64,000 nt of DNA from Lichenicola cladoniae (GCF_013201075.1 NZ_CP053708.1:2609501-2673500), one strand, 5' to 3'; positions 16,411 through 25,252 are shown, numbered from the stretch's first letter. The notes: generated from the sequence alone by a model not told the origin. Translations and numbers: made by a program.

Positions 16411-17169
16411 TCACCAAGGGATCGGTGCGTCCTGCCACCTCGTGAACTTGCCGGTCGGACCATTCCGCCCGAGCAGCACAACGCGGACGATCTCCTGCGC
16501 GCCTTCCTCCACTGTGCCGGTTCCTTGGAAAGCGTTAAGATTGGTGCCGATAAAGCCCGGCGATACAGCGTTCACAGGGATGCCTTCTGCCCCCAGCTCG
16601 ATCGCCATCGCCACAGTCAGGGCGTTGAGAGCCGTTTTCGATCCCGGGTAGATCGGCCCGAAGCTCGAATGTAACGGGGAAGCAGGATCAGAGTTGGCCG
16701 TGAGCGATCCCGCACCGCTCGAAACGTTCACGATGCACGAGCCGGGCGTAGAGCGGATCAACGGCACCATCGCTTGGTAGACGGTGAGCACGCCGAAGAC
16801 GTTGGTGTCCCACACGGCCCGCATCTCATCAATGTTCAAGATGCTTGCGGTGCAGGTCTGAGCATATTCCTGAAAAGTCTGCCCGGGCTTTTTGTTCGTA
16901 TTCGAAATCCCCGCGTTCTGGATCAGAACATCGAGCTTGCCGAGTTCGTCCCTAATGCGGTCAGCCGCTGCTGCTACCGAGGCTGCGTCGGTCACGTCGA
17001 GCTGGATAGCGCGCGCATCGCCATCGATCGTGCTGGCGGCTTCCATGCCCCGCGCGAGATCACGCGACCCGATCAGGACGGTGAAGCCGTGTCCGGCGAG
17101 ATCCTTTGCGACCTGAAGGCCGATTCCCTGATTGGCTCCGGTGATTAGGGCTACGGGTTGGTTGTGCAT
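16411..17169 (-). CDS. SDR family oxidoreductase
   Basis: A 252-residue classical short-chain dehydrogenase. The TGxxxGxG cofactor motif is TGANQGIG near residue 11. It also shows the QNAG-type motif IQNAGIS, the serine in VNVSSGAGSL and YPGSK as the active-site Tyr/Lys. An insert of about 15 residues follows IQNAGIS. GAGGA lies six bases before the ATG at 17169, which is therefore preferred to the ATG six bases further upstream (17175). It is divergent from the AraC-type gene at 17265, which probably activates it. Substrate unknown; the 16-18 kb pair is a typical horizontally moved SDR/AraC unit. Confidence 0.9.
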   Translation of the reverse strand: MHNQPVALITGANQGIGLQVAKDLAGHGFTVLIGSRDLARGMEAASTIDGDARAIQLDVTDAASVAAAADRIRDELGKLDVLIQNAGISNTNKKPGQTFQEYAQTCTASILNIDEMRAVWDTNVFGVLTVYQAMVPLIRSTPGSCIVNVSSGAGSLTANSDPASPLHSSFGPIYPGSKTALNALTVAMAIELGAEGIPVNAVSPGFIGTNLNAFQGTGTVEEGAQEIVRVVLLGRNGPTGKFTRWQDAPIPW

Positions 17170-17264
17170 CGTCATTCCTCAGCGTGTTGCGACGCACAGA
17201 TATAAGAATTAGAAAGCGGACGATAAACGACTGATCGTCCTAGAGTTGTTCGCAGGAGTCCGGT

Positions 17265-18176
17265 TTGTCTGATCCCCTCACGCAAGTAGCCGCGCTGATT
17301 CAACCGCGTGCGCCGTTTTCAAAGCTCACGAGCGCGGCAGGCCATTGGCATGTGAGCCGGTCCGAAACGGGACGCCCCTTCTATTGCGCCATCCTGGAGG
17401 GACGAAGCTGTCTCGCAGCGGAAGGGCATGACGCGATCATGCTGGAAGCGGGTGATTTTGTCCTCATTCCCGCCGCGCGCGATTTGTCCATGACAAGCGT
17501 GCCACCGCCAGCGTCGATGACCGAGAGCCCATACAGCGTGCTTTCGGGCGGCGAGGTCCGGCTCGGCGAGCCGGATCGAACGCCCGACTTTCGCGCCTTG
17601 GTCGGATATTGTGTGCTGGGCTCGCCCGATGCCACCCTGTTGCTGTCACTCCTCCCGAGGATCGTCCATGTCCGGGACGAGCGGCGACTCACGACCCTTG
17701 TCGAGCTTGTTGGCGAGGAAGCTCGCGCTCAGCGGCCGGGTAAAGACATTATCCTCGCCCATCTGCTTGAAGTGCTGTTCATCGAAGCTCTGCGATCCAC
17801 GGCGGCAACAGGTGGGTCACCCGGACTTCTACGTGGCCTTGCCGATGTTCGCATTGCTGCCGCGCTCCGGCAGATACACGATCTTCCTGAACGGTCATGG
17901 ACGGTTGAGGACTTGGCACATGTATCGGCGCTATCTCGATCCGCCTTTTTCGAGCGGTTTCAGCGCACCGTGGGCGTTACGCCAATGGAATATGTTATTT
18001 CCTGGCGAATGGCGCTCGCGATGGATCTCCTTCGCCGTAGGGGCGGCAGCATCGCCGAAGTGGCCGAGCGCACCGGTTACAGCTCGGCCAACACGTTTAG
18101 CACAGCGTTCAAGCGCCATTCCGGTCAGACGCCTGCTCAATATGCACGGGGCGGGGGCGGTACTTCGGGTCACTAA
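17265..18176 (+). CDS. AraC family transcriptional regulator with N-terminal cupin domain
   Basis: A 303-residue regulator. Residues about 8-185 form a cupin-type effector domain of the kind seen in AraC proteins with cupin_6 (ILEGRSCLAAEGHD, LEAGDFVLIPAARDLSM). Residues about 200-297 are the double helix-turn-helix: WTVEDLAHVSALSRSAFFERFQR, then IAEVAERTGYSSANTFSTAFKRH with GQTPAQYAR. Translation appears to begin at TTG 17265, six bases after AGGAG (17254-17258); no ATG or GTG lies near. It probably controls the divergent SDR gene. The effector is not known. Confidence 0.88.
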   Translation: MSDPLTQVAALIQPRAPFSKLTSAAGHWHVSRSETGRPFYCAILEGRSCLAAEGHDAIMLEAGDFVLIPAARDLSMTSVPPPASMTESPYSVLSGGEVRLGEPDRTPDFRALVGYCVLGSPDATLLLSLLPRIVHVRDERRLTTLVELVGEEARAQRPGKDIILAHLLEVLFIEALRSTAATGGSPGLLRGLADVRIAAALRQIHDLPERSWTVEDLAHVSALSRSAFFERFQRTVGVTPMEYVISWRMALAMDLLRRRGGSIAEVAERTGYSSANTFSTAFKRHSGQTPAQYARGGGGTSGH

Positions 18177-18594
18177 AGTTGGGAGCTGAGCGGAGGACGA
18201 CGGTGTTTCCGACCTTTCCAAAATACGATCCTTTTCGGGAAAGGCGGCGGGGTTGCGCAATGTCGGCTATCGGCGCGCCTTCATCGCCAAGAGCGGACCG
18301 TCCGTAGTCCGCCAAACTTGGACAGCAGTCCCTAGGGCTGCCGGTCGTCAGAAACGAGCGTTTTCCGATACCGAGCCGGTGTAGCCCGACGTGCCATTTT
18401 ATCAGCTCCCCCAAGCCCTTTTTCTGGAAACCAACCTTTACCGATGCCCGATGGAAATATCGATAAACGACCGATGCTGTTGAAAAAGGAGCTGTGATTG
18501 CCGTTGCTGCGACACGAACGGGCGTGATTCTCTGCTGTTGGAAGATCCGACGCCACACGGTTGCAGTCGGGCGGAACTCAGCGCTTCACAGACG
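18177..18594. other. Intergenic region holding copy A of a direct repeat
   Basis: 418 bp with no supported gene. Positions 18221-18321 are a repeat that recurs at 19704-19802; the rest shows no recognisable feature. Confidence 0.5.
18221..18321 (+). repeat. 100-bp direct repeat, copy A
   Basis: Shares long matching blocks with 19704-19802, including CGATCCTTTTCGGGAAAGGC, TCGGCTATCGGCG, TCATCGCCAA and AGCGGACCG, with a few substitutions and 1-base gaps. Both copies have the same orientation and bracket the membrane-protein gene at 18595-19482. Confidence 0.8.
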
Positions 18595-19482
18595 TTACTG
18601 AGCGATGATTGCCGCATCGAGACAAACAAAGGCGAGCAGGGCCGCGATCGTTCGTACCACGTTGCTGGCGAGCATTATGGTCCGATCGCGCATGAGTTGG
18701 GCAGAAGTCTGCGTCTTCTCCGACCGCAACATCCGCAGGACACTTGGGGCTGACACAGCGCCACTACCGACCGCTGCAATCATCGTGCACACAACGCCAA
18801 CCCAGCCGAAAATAGCGCTTGTCCCGTGCGAAGCTCGGCTGAAGACCGTCGCGGCGATCGCCGACGCAAAGCAGCATACCGGCATAAGTGGATCAACGAA
18901 GCGGACTGACACACGGAAGTCGGCGAGGAAGTCATCGAGCGGCATGTCTCGCCATGCCCGGCTACGTTCGACTGCCAAGAAGCTCACGCCGCCCGTCCAC
19001 AGGCCTCCTGACACAATCATGGCCCACCCGGCCGTGGTCGGGCATGCCGCCGTGCATAGGCACAGAAAGGCGGCCACCGCCGCTAGGGTACGACCTGCAT
19101 GGTGGCCTCGCCACACTGCGCGGTGGCCCCTGAGCTCGGGTTTCGCTTGCCCGGTGGCGGCAGTCATGGTCGCCGGGGCGGGTTTGTCGATCATCCCGGA
19201 GGCGACCAGGGTGAACGCGGTGATGCTTGTCGCGATGATCGCGACTGTAGCGCTCGGTCCTGCGGTGATGGCAAACACGCCGCTCGAGAAAGCAGTCGCT
19301 AGTCCCGTCACCTCGACCCAAAGCTTTGAAAGCATCATCGTGCGGCGAAAATCATCCGGGTAGCCCTCGTCCGCCATGCGTTGCCACGTGCGCGCCCGTT
19401 CGGCCAACATCATTAGGTTGGATCCCGCCCAAAGGCCGCCGAAGAACAACATGCCGCCGAGGCCGACGGCATGAACGATCAC
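18595..19482 (-). CDS. Integral membrane protein with internal duplication
   Basis: A 295-residue membrane protein, function unknown, with roughly eight hydrophobic segments. Two halves repeat the same plan. Near residues 15-75 a glycine-rich helix is followed by LAERARTWQRM, DDFRRTM and VTGLATAFSSGVFAI. Near 150-215 the series is GGLWTGGVSFLAVERSRAWRDM, DDFLADFRVSV and MPVCCFASAIAATVF. The ER.R.WR and DDF..DFR pattern resembles the DUF1772-type fold, which would make this a tandem fusion. The start is GTG 19482 with GGAG six bases upstream. It lies alone between two copies of a 100-bp direct repeat, suggesting mobility or rearrangement. Confidence 0.75.
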   Translation of the reverse strand: MIVHAVGLGGMLFFGGLWAGSNLMMLAERARTWQRMADEGYPDDFRRTMMLSKLWVEVTGLATAFSSGVFAITAGPSATVAIIATSITAFTLVASGMIDKPAPATMTAATGQAKPELRGHRAVWRGHHAGRTLAAVAAFLCLCTAACPTTAGWAMIVSGGLWTGGVSFLAVERSRAWRDMPLDDFLADFRVSVRFVDPLMPVCCFASAIAATVFSRASHGTSAIFGWVGVVCTMIAAVGSGAVSAPSVLRMLRSEKTQTSAQLMRDRTIMLASNVVRTIAALLAFVCLDAAIIAQ

Positions 19483-19926
19483 GCGGGCTCCAAGCTGATC
19501 GGTTGAAACGTGGCCGGCCTGTTCATGAACTTGATTTTCCGCTGGTCGGGAGAACGGCCTTACACCGTAGCAAGACCGGCAAAGGAGTGGAACTCATTAC
19601 CCTTCAAGCCCGAAGGGGCTAGTTTGATTCAGCCTGATCCCTAGAGGCGCGCGTTCCTGTTTGCGGACCTTCGAACGGGATTTGGGAAGCCCGTCGCGTT
19701 CTTAAAATCCGATCCTTTTCGGGAAAGGCGCGGAGCTGCGCAATATCGGCTATCGGCGCCCTCATCGCCAAAGCGGACCGACCGTAGTCCACCCAACTCG
19801 GTCACTTAGCGCTTGGTGACTGATGTCTGCTTTCGGGATCGTAGACAGGTCCATCTGATGACCGAGATTGGCGCATAGCAGCCGTTGCCGACCCGGCCAT
19901 CTATGCTCCTTCACGCCGTGGTCGCG
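19483..19926. other. Intergenic region holding copy B of a direct repeat
   Basis: 444 bp with no supported gene. It contains the second copy of the 100-bp repeat (19704-19802); nothing else recognisable. Confidence 0.5.
19704..19802 (+). repeat. 100-bp direct repeat, copy B
   Basis: Counterpart of 18221-18321 in the same orientation, about 85-90% identical by eye. It marks the right edge of the repeat-rich accessory stretch, after which gene content returns to core-like genes. Confidence 0.8.
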
Positions 19927-20409
19927 TTATGAGGGGTCCGGCGAACTCGTACGCTTCAGGGTGCGCAGGGTGAAGACCGAGCGGCAGTTTCGGACGCCGT
20001 GCAGGGTGTAGAGGCGTTCGCGCAGGAACGCCTCGTAGCCGGCGGTACCGTTGACCGCGACGCGGGCGAGGTAGTCGTAGTCGCCACTGACCAGGAACAC
20101 CTCCAGCACCTCCTTCATGCGAGCCAGCCGCTCGCCAAAATCACGCATCAGGGCCATGTCGTTGCGGTCGAGGGTGATCTCGATGAACACGGTGTCGGCG
20201 AGGCCGAGCGCCTTCTGGTCGATCTCCGCCGTGTAGCCGGTGATGACGCCCTGTTCCTCGAGCCGACGCACCCGGTTCCAGACCGGCGTCGGCGACAGCC
20301 CGACGAGCTCCGCCAGCCTTGCGTTGCTGAGGCGACCATCGGCGCGCAGGGCGGCGAGGATGCGGCGGTCGGCGGCGTCGAGCACGTGGTTGGGCAAGGC
20401 TAGCTCCAC
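19927..20409 (-). CDS. Lrp/AsnC family transcriptional regulator
   Basis: A 160-residue feast/famine regulator. The N-terminal winged helix (about residues 8-55) has DRRILAALRADGRLSNARLAELVGLSPTPVWNRVRRLEEQG in family order. The C-terminal RAM/AsnC domain (about 68-150) includes VLEVFLVSGDYDYLARV and a closing strand with RTLKR. The likely start is GTG 20409 with a weak AGAAGA site. It is divergent from a DMT exporter gene, and an Lrp-box-like sequence lies between them. That is the usual setting for an amino-acid-responsive regulator controlling an amino-acid or metabolite exporter. Confidence 0.93.
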   Translation of the reverse strand: MELALPNHVLDAADRRILAALRADGRLSNARLAELVGLSPTPVWNRVRRLEEQGVITGYTAEIDQKALGLADTVFIEITLDRNDMALMRDFGERLARMKEVLEVFLVSGDYDYLARVAVNGTAGYEAFLRERLYTLHGVRNCRSVFTLRTLKRTSSPDPS

Positions 20410-20446
20410 AAGAGATGGTTCTTCTGGCGGATTGCTTGAACGACGG

Positions 20447-20487
20447 TAGAATATTCTGCTTAGAGGTAATCTTCTGGAGAATCCAGA
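20447..20487. promoter_or_regulatory. Lrp-box-like site and adjacent palindrome
   Basis: TAGAATATTCTGCTT at 20447-20461 matches 13 of 15 positions of the Lrp consensus YAGHAWATTWTDCTR as I recall it. A perfect inverted repeat TCTGGA-GAA-TCCAGA follows at 20473-20487. Both lie in the 130-bp, locally AT-rich gap between the divergent Lrp-type regulator and the DMT exporter, where an autoregulatory operator would be expected. Confidence 0.5.
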
Positions 20488-20539
20488 TACTAATCACCGG
20501 GGCGCTCGACGTATCTACTCCTGCACACAGGAGGCTTCG

Positions 20540-21505
20540 ATGGCGCGGAACGGATCGATCGCAGGCGCCATCCGACTCAGGCCCGAGATGCTGCTGTTCG
20601 TTGTCACGCCGCTGCTGTTCGTGGGGAACATGCTGGTCGCGCGGGCGATCGCCGGCGACATTCCGCCAGTTACCCTGGCGTTCCTACGCTGGACCGGCGC
20701 CGCCCTGGTGCTGCTGCCGTTCGTGCGCGGGCTGCGTGCCCACCTGCCACGTATCGTGTCGCCCGACTTCGCCATGCTGGTGCTGACCGGCGCCGTGCTC
20801 GCCGTAGCACCGCTCTATGCGGCGGCAGCGCGAACCACGGCCGGGAACATAGCGCTGCTGTTGTCAGCGGCTCCCGCACTGGTGCTGGTCGCCGAGCGCA
20901 TCCTGTTCCGTACGCCGCTTCGGGTTCCGGCCATGGCGGGCATCGCGCTAGCGGCTTGCGGCATGGTGACCGTGGTGACGCGTGGACACCCGTTTGCCCT
21001 GGCCTCGCTCTCCTGCAACGGCGGCGATGCGTTCGCACTCGCCGCGGTGCTGGGCTGGGTGGCGTATACGCTGCTCAGCAAGCGCCGGCCGGTGAAACTG
21101 CCGCCGCTGATCGGGCTGGCCGCACTGGCAGTCGGCGCGGCACTGATGCTGCTCCCCGCATCGCTGGTCGAACTGGCGCATCACGCAGGCCAGCCGCAGT
21201 TCGGGATGATCCTGACGCCGCGCAGCCTCGGCGCGGTGTTGTTCCTGTGCGTGGTGCCGTCGATCGGCGCCTATGGTGGCTACCAGGCGCTGGTCCGGCA
21301 TTTCGGCGCGGCCACGGCTGCGTCGTCGATGTATCTCGTGCCGGTGTATGCAGTGCTGCTCGGCGCCCTACTGCTCGGGGAGACGCTGCATCCGTATCAC
21401 GCGATGGGTCTGGCGTTGATCCTCGGCGGCGTGGCGCTGATCGCGTGCGCCAGACGGGTGGTGCCGGCCCTTGCACCTGTGGCGGCAGCCGGCGCGGTCA
21501 GCTGA
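20540..21505 (+). CDS. EamA/DMT superfamily transporter
   Basis: A 321-residue inner-membrane carrier with about ten hydrophobic helices and two EamA halves (about residues 18-145 and 170-305). The first half shows PPVTLAFLRWTGAALVLLP; the second ends LLLGETLHPYHAMGLALILGGVALI, the usual signature of the family. Members export amino acids, nucleosides or other small metabolites. The strong ACAGGAGG site seven bases before the ATG fixes the start. It is divergent from the Lrp-type gene, so export of an amino acid sensed by that regulator is a reasonable inference. Confidence 0.9.
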   Translation: MARNGSIAGAIRLRPEMLLFVVTPLLFVGNMLVARAIAGDIPPVTLAFLRWTGAALVLLPFVRGLRAHLPRIVSPDFAMLVLTGAVLAVAPLYAAAARTTAGNIALLLSAAPALVLVAERILFRTPLRVPAMAGIALAACGMVTVVTRGHPFALASLSCNGGDAFALAAVLGWVAYTLLSKRRPVKLPPLIGLAALAVGAALMLLPASLVELAHHAGQPQFGMILTPRSLGAVLFLCVVPSIGAYGGYQALVRHFGAATAASSMYLVPVYAVLLGALLLGETLHPYHAMGLALILGGVALIACARRVVPALAPVAAAGAVS

Positions 21506-23591
21506 CCGGGGCGGAAAACTCCAGGTCCAGCAGCACCAGCAGCACGGCGCCGCGTTCGGCGGGGCAGCAGAGATAACGCCGCTCGTTGTCGGGCCCGGCG
21601 GACCCGGTATCGATCGGCCAGGCCTCGAGCCCGAGATCGGCATAGACGGCCAGCAGGTCCGGGCCGACCTTCCAGAATACCGGCTCGCGGCCTTCCTGGA
21701 CGGCCAGGTCGCGCAGGCGCCAGATCGTCGAGACCTGATCCGACGCGGCACCGGCGGGATCGCCCAGACCGGCAACGATGCGGCCGAGACGGCGGAACGG
21801 GATCAGCGCGCGACCGGTCTCGCCCAGCACCAGTCCGTCGGGCACCGTAACCGGCAGGCTCGTGCCGGGAGCCAGCGCCCGGTATTTCGCTTCGGCGTCG
21901 GCATTCCAAGGGGTCGGGCTGATGCGGCCGGGCAGGATCAGCCGGGCGATCGCCAGCAGCCCGATGAGCACCGACAGGCCGACCGAGAGCCGTGTCCGGC
22001 CGCTCATGTTCCGGCCGGCGACCAGTTCCAGCCAGCTATTATCGGCGAAACTGTGGATGTCGGGCTCGAGCTGCACCAGCATCAGCACGCAGCCGAGCAG
22101 CAGCAGCAGCGGCAGCACCGTCGCCGGGGCCAGCGGCTCGCTGAGCAGGCGGGCGTGGCGATAGTATGAGCTTCGGAACGGCGCGATCACCAGGGCGGCC
22201 AGGATGAGCACGCCCGGCACGGCCAGCGGCAGCCCGCGCAGTGCCGTGATGGCGGCGGCGATGCAGAGCAGGAGCAGCGTGGTGCCCCAGGCCAGCGTCA
22301 CCCGTTGCGAGAGGCCGATCGCCAGCCCCATCAGCACCGCGCCGATCAGCGAGGGAATGTAGTCGCCGGCTGCCTCGATGAAGAGGACGAGGCTGTTATC
22401 GGGGGCGAACAGTCCCGCCGGCGCCGGCAGCGCGAAGGACAGGTCCGGCACGGTCTCGATCGCGCCGAGTGCCAGCAGCATCGCCCCGCACAGCGAGACG
22501 GCGGCGGCCGCGACGATGACCGCGAAATCGGCCTCGCTCTCGCGCACGACGCCGGATGGCCGCACCCTCACCGCATGGCCGGCGCCCAGCCGGCCTGCGA
22601 ACAGCGTGTCGCTCCGCAGCAGCAGTTCGTGGCCGGCGAACAGCAGGCCGGCGATGAACAGCGGGATGATGTAGTAGAACAGCCGGAACACCAGGATGAC
22701 GCCGAGGGCAGTCGGCGCCGGCAGGAACGGCGACAGGCCGAGCACCATCGCCCCGTCGAACACGCCGAGCCCGCCCGGCACGCCGGCGATCAGGCCGGCA
22801 CTGTACGATGCGATGTAGATGGCCAGGAACGCCGGGTAGCTCAGCCCGATCCCGTCGGGCAGCAGGGTGTAGGCGATGGCGGCGGTCGCGGCGACGTCGA
22901 GTGCGGCTACCGCAACCTGGCCGATCGACATGCGCAGGCCGGGAAGCGAGATGGTCCAGCGCCATAGCGTGACGGATTTCAGCCGGGCGGACAGACCGAC
23001 GTACAGCGCCACCACCGACCATGCGCAGACACCGATCAGCGTCAGCAGCACCGGGGAAACCTTCGCCGAGAGCATCGGCAGCGAGCCGGGCTCGAGCAGC
23101 AGCACGGCGCCGATCAGCGTGCACGCGCCGAGAAGGTAAGTGAGCGAGCAGAACGCGATGATCTGGGTGATCGCGGCCGGTCTCAGGCCCCAGTTGCCGT
23201 ACAGCCGGAAGCGAACGGCGGCACCGGAGATCGCGGCGAAGCCGAGATTGTGGGACAGCACGTAGGAACAGAAGGCGGCGAAGGCGGTGCGGCCGAAGCT
23301 CAGCCGATAACCGACATGGATCGTCGCGAGCCGGTCGTAGAACGAGAGAACAAAATAGGACAGCAGGGTGAAGCCGGCCGAGGCGAACAGGCTGGCGCGG
23401 GGAATACCGAGCAGGCTGTCGCGGATCTGGGCGATGCTGAGATGACGGACCTCCTTCTGGACCGCATAGATCGCGGCAACGAACAGCAGCAGCCCGATCA
23501 GCGGCGGCAGCCGGCGCAGCACGCGGCGCCAGGCGGGAGGGGGTCGGCCGGGATCCTCGTCGAGGCAACCGGGTGGGCGAGACGACATCAT
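21498..23591 (-). CDS. MprF-like lysylphosphatidylglycerol flippase/synthase with shortened C-terminal domain
   Basis: A 697-residue membrane protein. Residues about 25-340 are the LPG-synthase-TM/UPF0104 flippase unit (SHNLGFAAISGAAVRFRLYG, then GVPGGLGVFDGAMVLGL). More membrane helices follow to about 560. The cytosolic DUF2156 aminoacyl-transferase domain begins normally (GLGDPAG, EPVFWKVGPDLLAVYADLGL). It ends about 45 residues later, where MprF proteins usually continue for some 200 more. Two adjacent ATGs (23591 and 23588) are possible starts. It lies 23 bp downstream of lysK, whose product makes the Lys-tRNA that MprF uses. Its 3' end overlaps the end of the DMT gene by 8 bp. Whether it still adds lysine to phosphatidylglycerol is doubtful. 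Confidence 0.82.
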   Translation of the reverse strand: MMSSRPPGCLDEDPGRPPPAWRRVLRRLPPLIGLLLFVAAIYAVQKEVRHLSIAQIRDSLLGIPRASLFASAGFTLLSYFVLSFYDRLATIHVGYRLSFGRTAFAAFCSYVLSHNLGFAAISGAAVRFRLYGNWGLRPAAITQIIAFCSLTYLLGACTLIGAVLLLEPGSLPMLSAKVSPVLLTLIGVCAWSVVALYVGLSARLKSVTLWRWTISLPGLRMSIGQVAVAALDVAATAAIAYTLLPDGIGLSYPAFLAIYIASYSAGLIAGVPGGLGVFDGAMVLGLSPFLPAPTALGVILVFRLFYYIIPLFIAGLLFAGHELLLRSDTLFAGRLGAGHAVRVRPSGVVRESEADFAVIVAAAAVSLCGAMLLALGAIETVPDLSFALPAPAGLFAPDNSLVLFIEAAGDYIPSLIGAVLMGLAIGLSQRVTLAWGTTLLLLCIAAAITALRGLPLAVPGVLILAALVIAPFRSSYYRHARLLSEPLAPATVLPLLLLLGCVLMLVQLEPDIHSFADNSWLELVAGRNMSGRTRLSVGLSVLIGLLAIARLILPGRISPTPWNADAEAKYRALAPGTSLPVTVPDGLVLGETGRALIPFRRLGRIVAGLGDPAGAASDQVSTIWRLRDLAVQEGREPVFWKVGPDLLAVYADLGLEAWPIDTGSAGPDNERRYLCCPAERGAVLLVLLDLEFSAPVS

Positions 23592-23614
23592 CACGTCGGA
23601 TCCCGATCGAGCGC

Positions 23615-25252
23615 CTAGAGTTCCGTCAGGTCCGGACTTGGGCGGGCCAGGGCCGTGTCGATCAGGGCGACCGTCTCGGACACGCCGTAGAGCGCGATGA
23701 AGATGCCGAAGCGAGGCCCCTCCTTCTGGCCGAGCAGCACCTCGTACAAGCAGCCGAACCAGGCGCGCAACTCGGGAAACTGGTGCCGCTTGCCGACCTC
23801 GAACACCAGGTTCTGCAGCGCGTCGGGCGTCATGCCGCTGTGCGGATCGACGCCGCGCAGGGTTTCGGCGAGATCGGCCAGGGCCGCGCGTTCGCGTTCG
23901 TCCGGCGCCCGGTACGTTTTGGCGGGGCGGACGAAGTCCTGGTAGTACGACACCGCATGCTCGACTAGGCGGGCCAGCATCGGGTCGCTTTCGGGCGTGG
24001 CGCCGCTCTGGTAGCGGGCCAGGAACGCCCACAGCACGTCGGCGCTCTCGGCATTGGCGACCGAGGCCAGGTTCAGCAGCATGCCGAACGAGACCGCGCT
24101 GCCGGCCGGAGTAGCGCTCCCCGAGGTGGCGGGACGGTCGATGAACCAGGCAGGATTGGCCTGCAGGATCGCGCCCTCCTGCTCCTGCGACTTGGCGCGA
24201 TTGGCCAGGTATTCATCGACGGCGCGCGGGATCACGTCGAAGAACAGCCGCTTGGCGCGGGTCGGCTGGTTGAACATGTATTGCGCAAGGCTCTCGGCCG
24301 GGGCGTAGCGCAGCCATTCCTCCACCGAGATGCCGTTGCCCTTGGACTTGCTGATCTTCTGCGCATGCTCATCCAGGAACAGCTCGTAGGTGAGGCTGAC
24401 CGGCGGCTCGGCGCCCAGCACTCGGCAGATCCGGGTCGAAAGCTTCACGCTGTCGATCAGGTCCTTGCCGGACATCTCGTAATCGACGCCGAGTGCGGCC
24501 CAGCGCATGGCCCAGTCGGCCTTCCATTGCAGCTTTGCATGGCCGCCGGTGACCGGAGTCTCGAAAGTCTCGCCTGTCTCGTCGGTCCAGCGGACGGTGC
24601 CGGCATCGGCGTCGAACGCGTCGATCCGCACCTGCATCACGATACCGGTTTTCGGATGGATCGGCAGGATCGGCGAATAGGTGGCGCGGCGATCGGGTCC
24701 GAGCGTCGGGGCGATGACGGCGACGATCTCGTCGTGCCTGGCGAGCACCTGCAGCAGCGCCGCGTCGAAGCGGCCGTTGTGGTAATAGTCGGTCGAAGAC
24801 GCGAACTCGTACTCGAAGCCGAACCCATCGAGGAAGGCGCGCAGGCGGGCGTTGTTGTGCGCGCCGAAACTGTCATGGGTGCCGAACGGATCGGGCACCT
24901 GGGTCAGCGGCCGGCCGATGAAGCCGGCCAGCATCTCGCGGTTGGGAACGTTGTCCGGGACCTTGCGCAGCCCATCCATGTCGTCGCTGAAGGCGAGCAG
25001 CCGGGTCGGGCGCCCCGTGAGTGCCGTATAGGCCTGGCGCACCCAACTGGTGCGGGCGACCTCGCCGAAGGTGCCGATATGCGGCAGGCCGGACGGGCCA
25101 TAACCGGTTTCCAGCAGCGCCGGCACGTCGGGCGCAGCACCCTTGCGGTCCATGTGCGCGGCGAGCCGGGCAGCTTCTTCGAACGGCCAGGCTTTGGGAA
25201 TGTTCGGGAAAACCGGCGCGGCGGGGTCGGATGATGTTCGGGCAGGGCACAT
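23615..25252 (-). CDS. lysK: Lysine--tRNA ligase, class I
   Basis: A 545-residue class I lysyl-tRNA synthetase, which charges tRNA-Lys in the cytoplasm. The HIGH-type motif is SGLPHIGTF near residue 50 and the KMSKS-type motif is KISKSKG near 300. The intervening AFSDDMDGLRKVP and SSTDYYHNGRFD segments are characteristic of LysK. Class I LysRS is the form typical of alphaproteobacteria, so this is probably the housekeeping enzyme. The start at 25252 (MCPARTSSDP) is chosen because homology begins shortly after and the frame upstream is not conserved-looking. It is divergent from the helicase gene and followed closely by the mprF-like gene. Confidence 0.95.
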   Translation of the reverse strand: MCPARTSSDPAAPVFPNIPKAWPFEEAARLAAHMDRKGAAPDVPALLETGYGPSGLPHIGTFGEVARTSWVRQAYTALTGRPTRLLAFSDDMDGLRKVPDNVPNREMLAGFIGRPLTQVPDPFGTHDSFGAHNNARLRAFLDGFGFEYEFASSTDYYHNGRFDAALLQVLARHDEIVAVIAPTLGPDRRATYSPILPIHPKTGIVMQVRIDAFDADAGTVRWTDETGETFETPVTGGHAKLQWKADWAMRWAALGVDYEMSGKDLIDSVKLSTRICRVLGAEPPVSLTYELFLDEHAQKISKSKGNGISVEEWLRYAPAESLAQYMFNQPTRAKRLFFDVIPRAVDEYLANRAKSQEQEGAILQANPAWFIDRPATSGSATPAGSAVSFGMLLNLASVANAESADVLWAFLARYQSGATPESDPMLARLVEHAVSYYQDFVRPAKTYRAPDERERAALADLAETLRGVDPHSGMTPDALQNLVFEVGKRHQFPELRAWFGCLYEVLLGQKEGPRFGIFIALYGVSETVALIDTALARPSPDLTEL

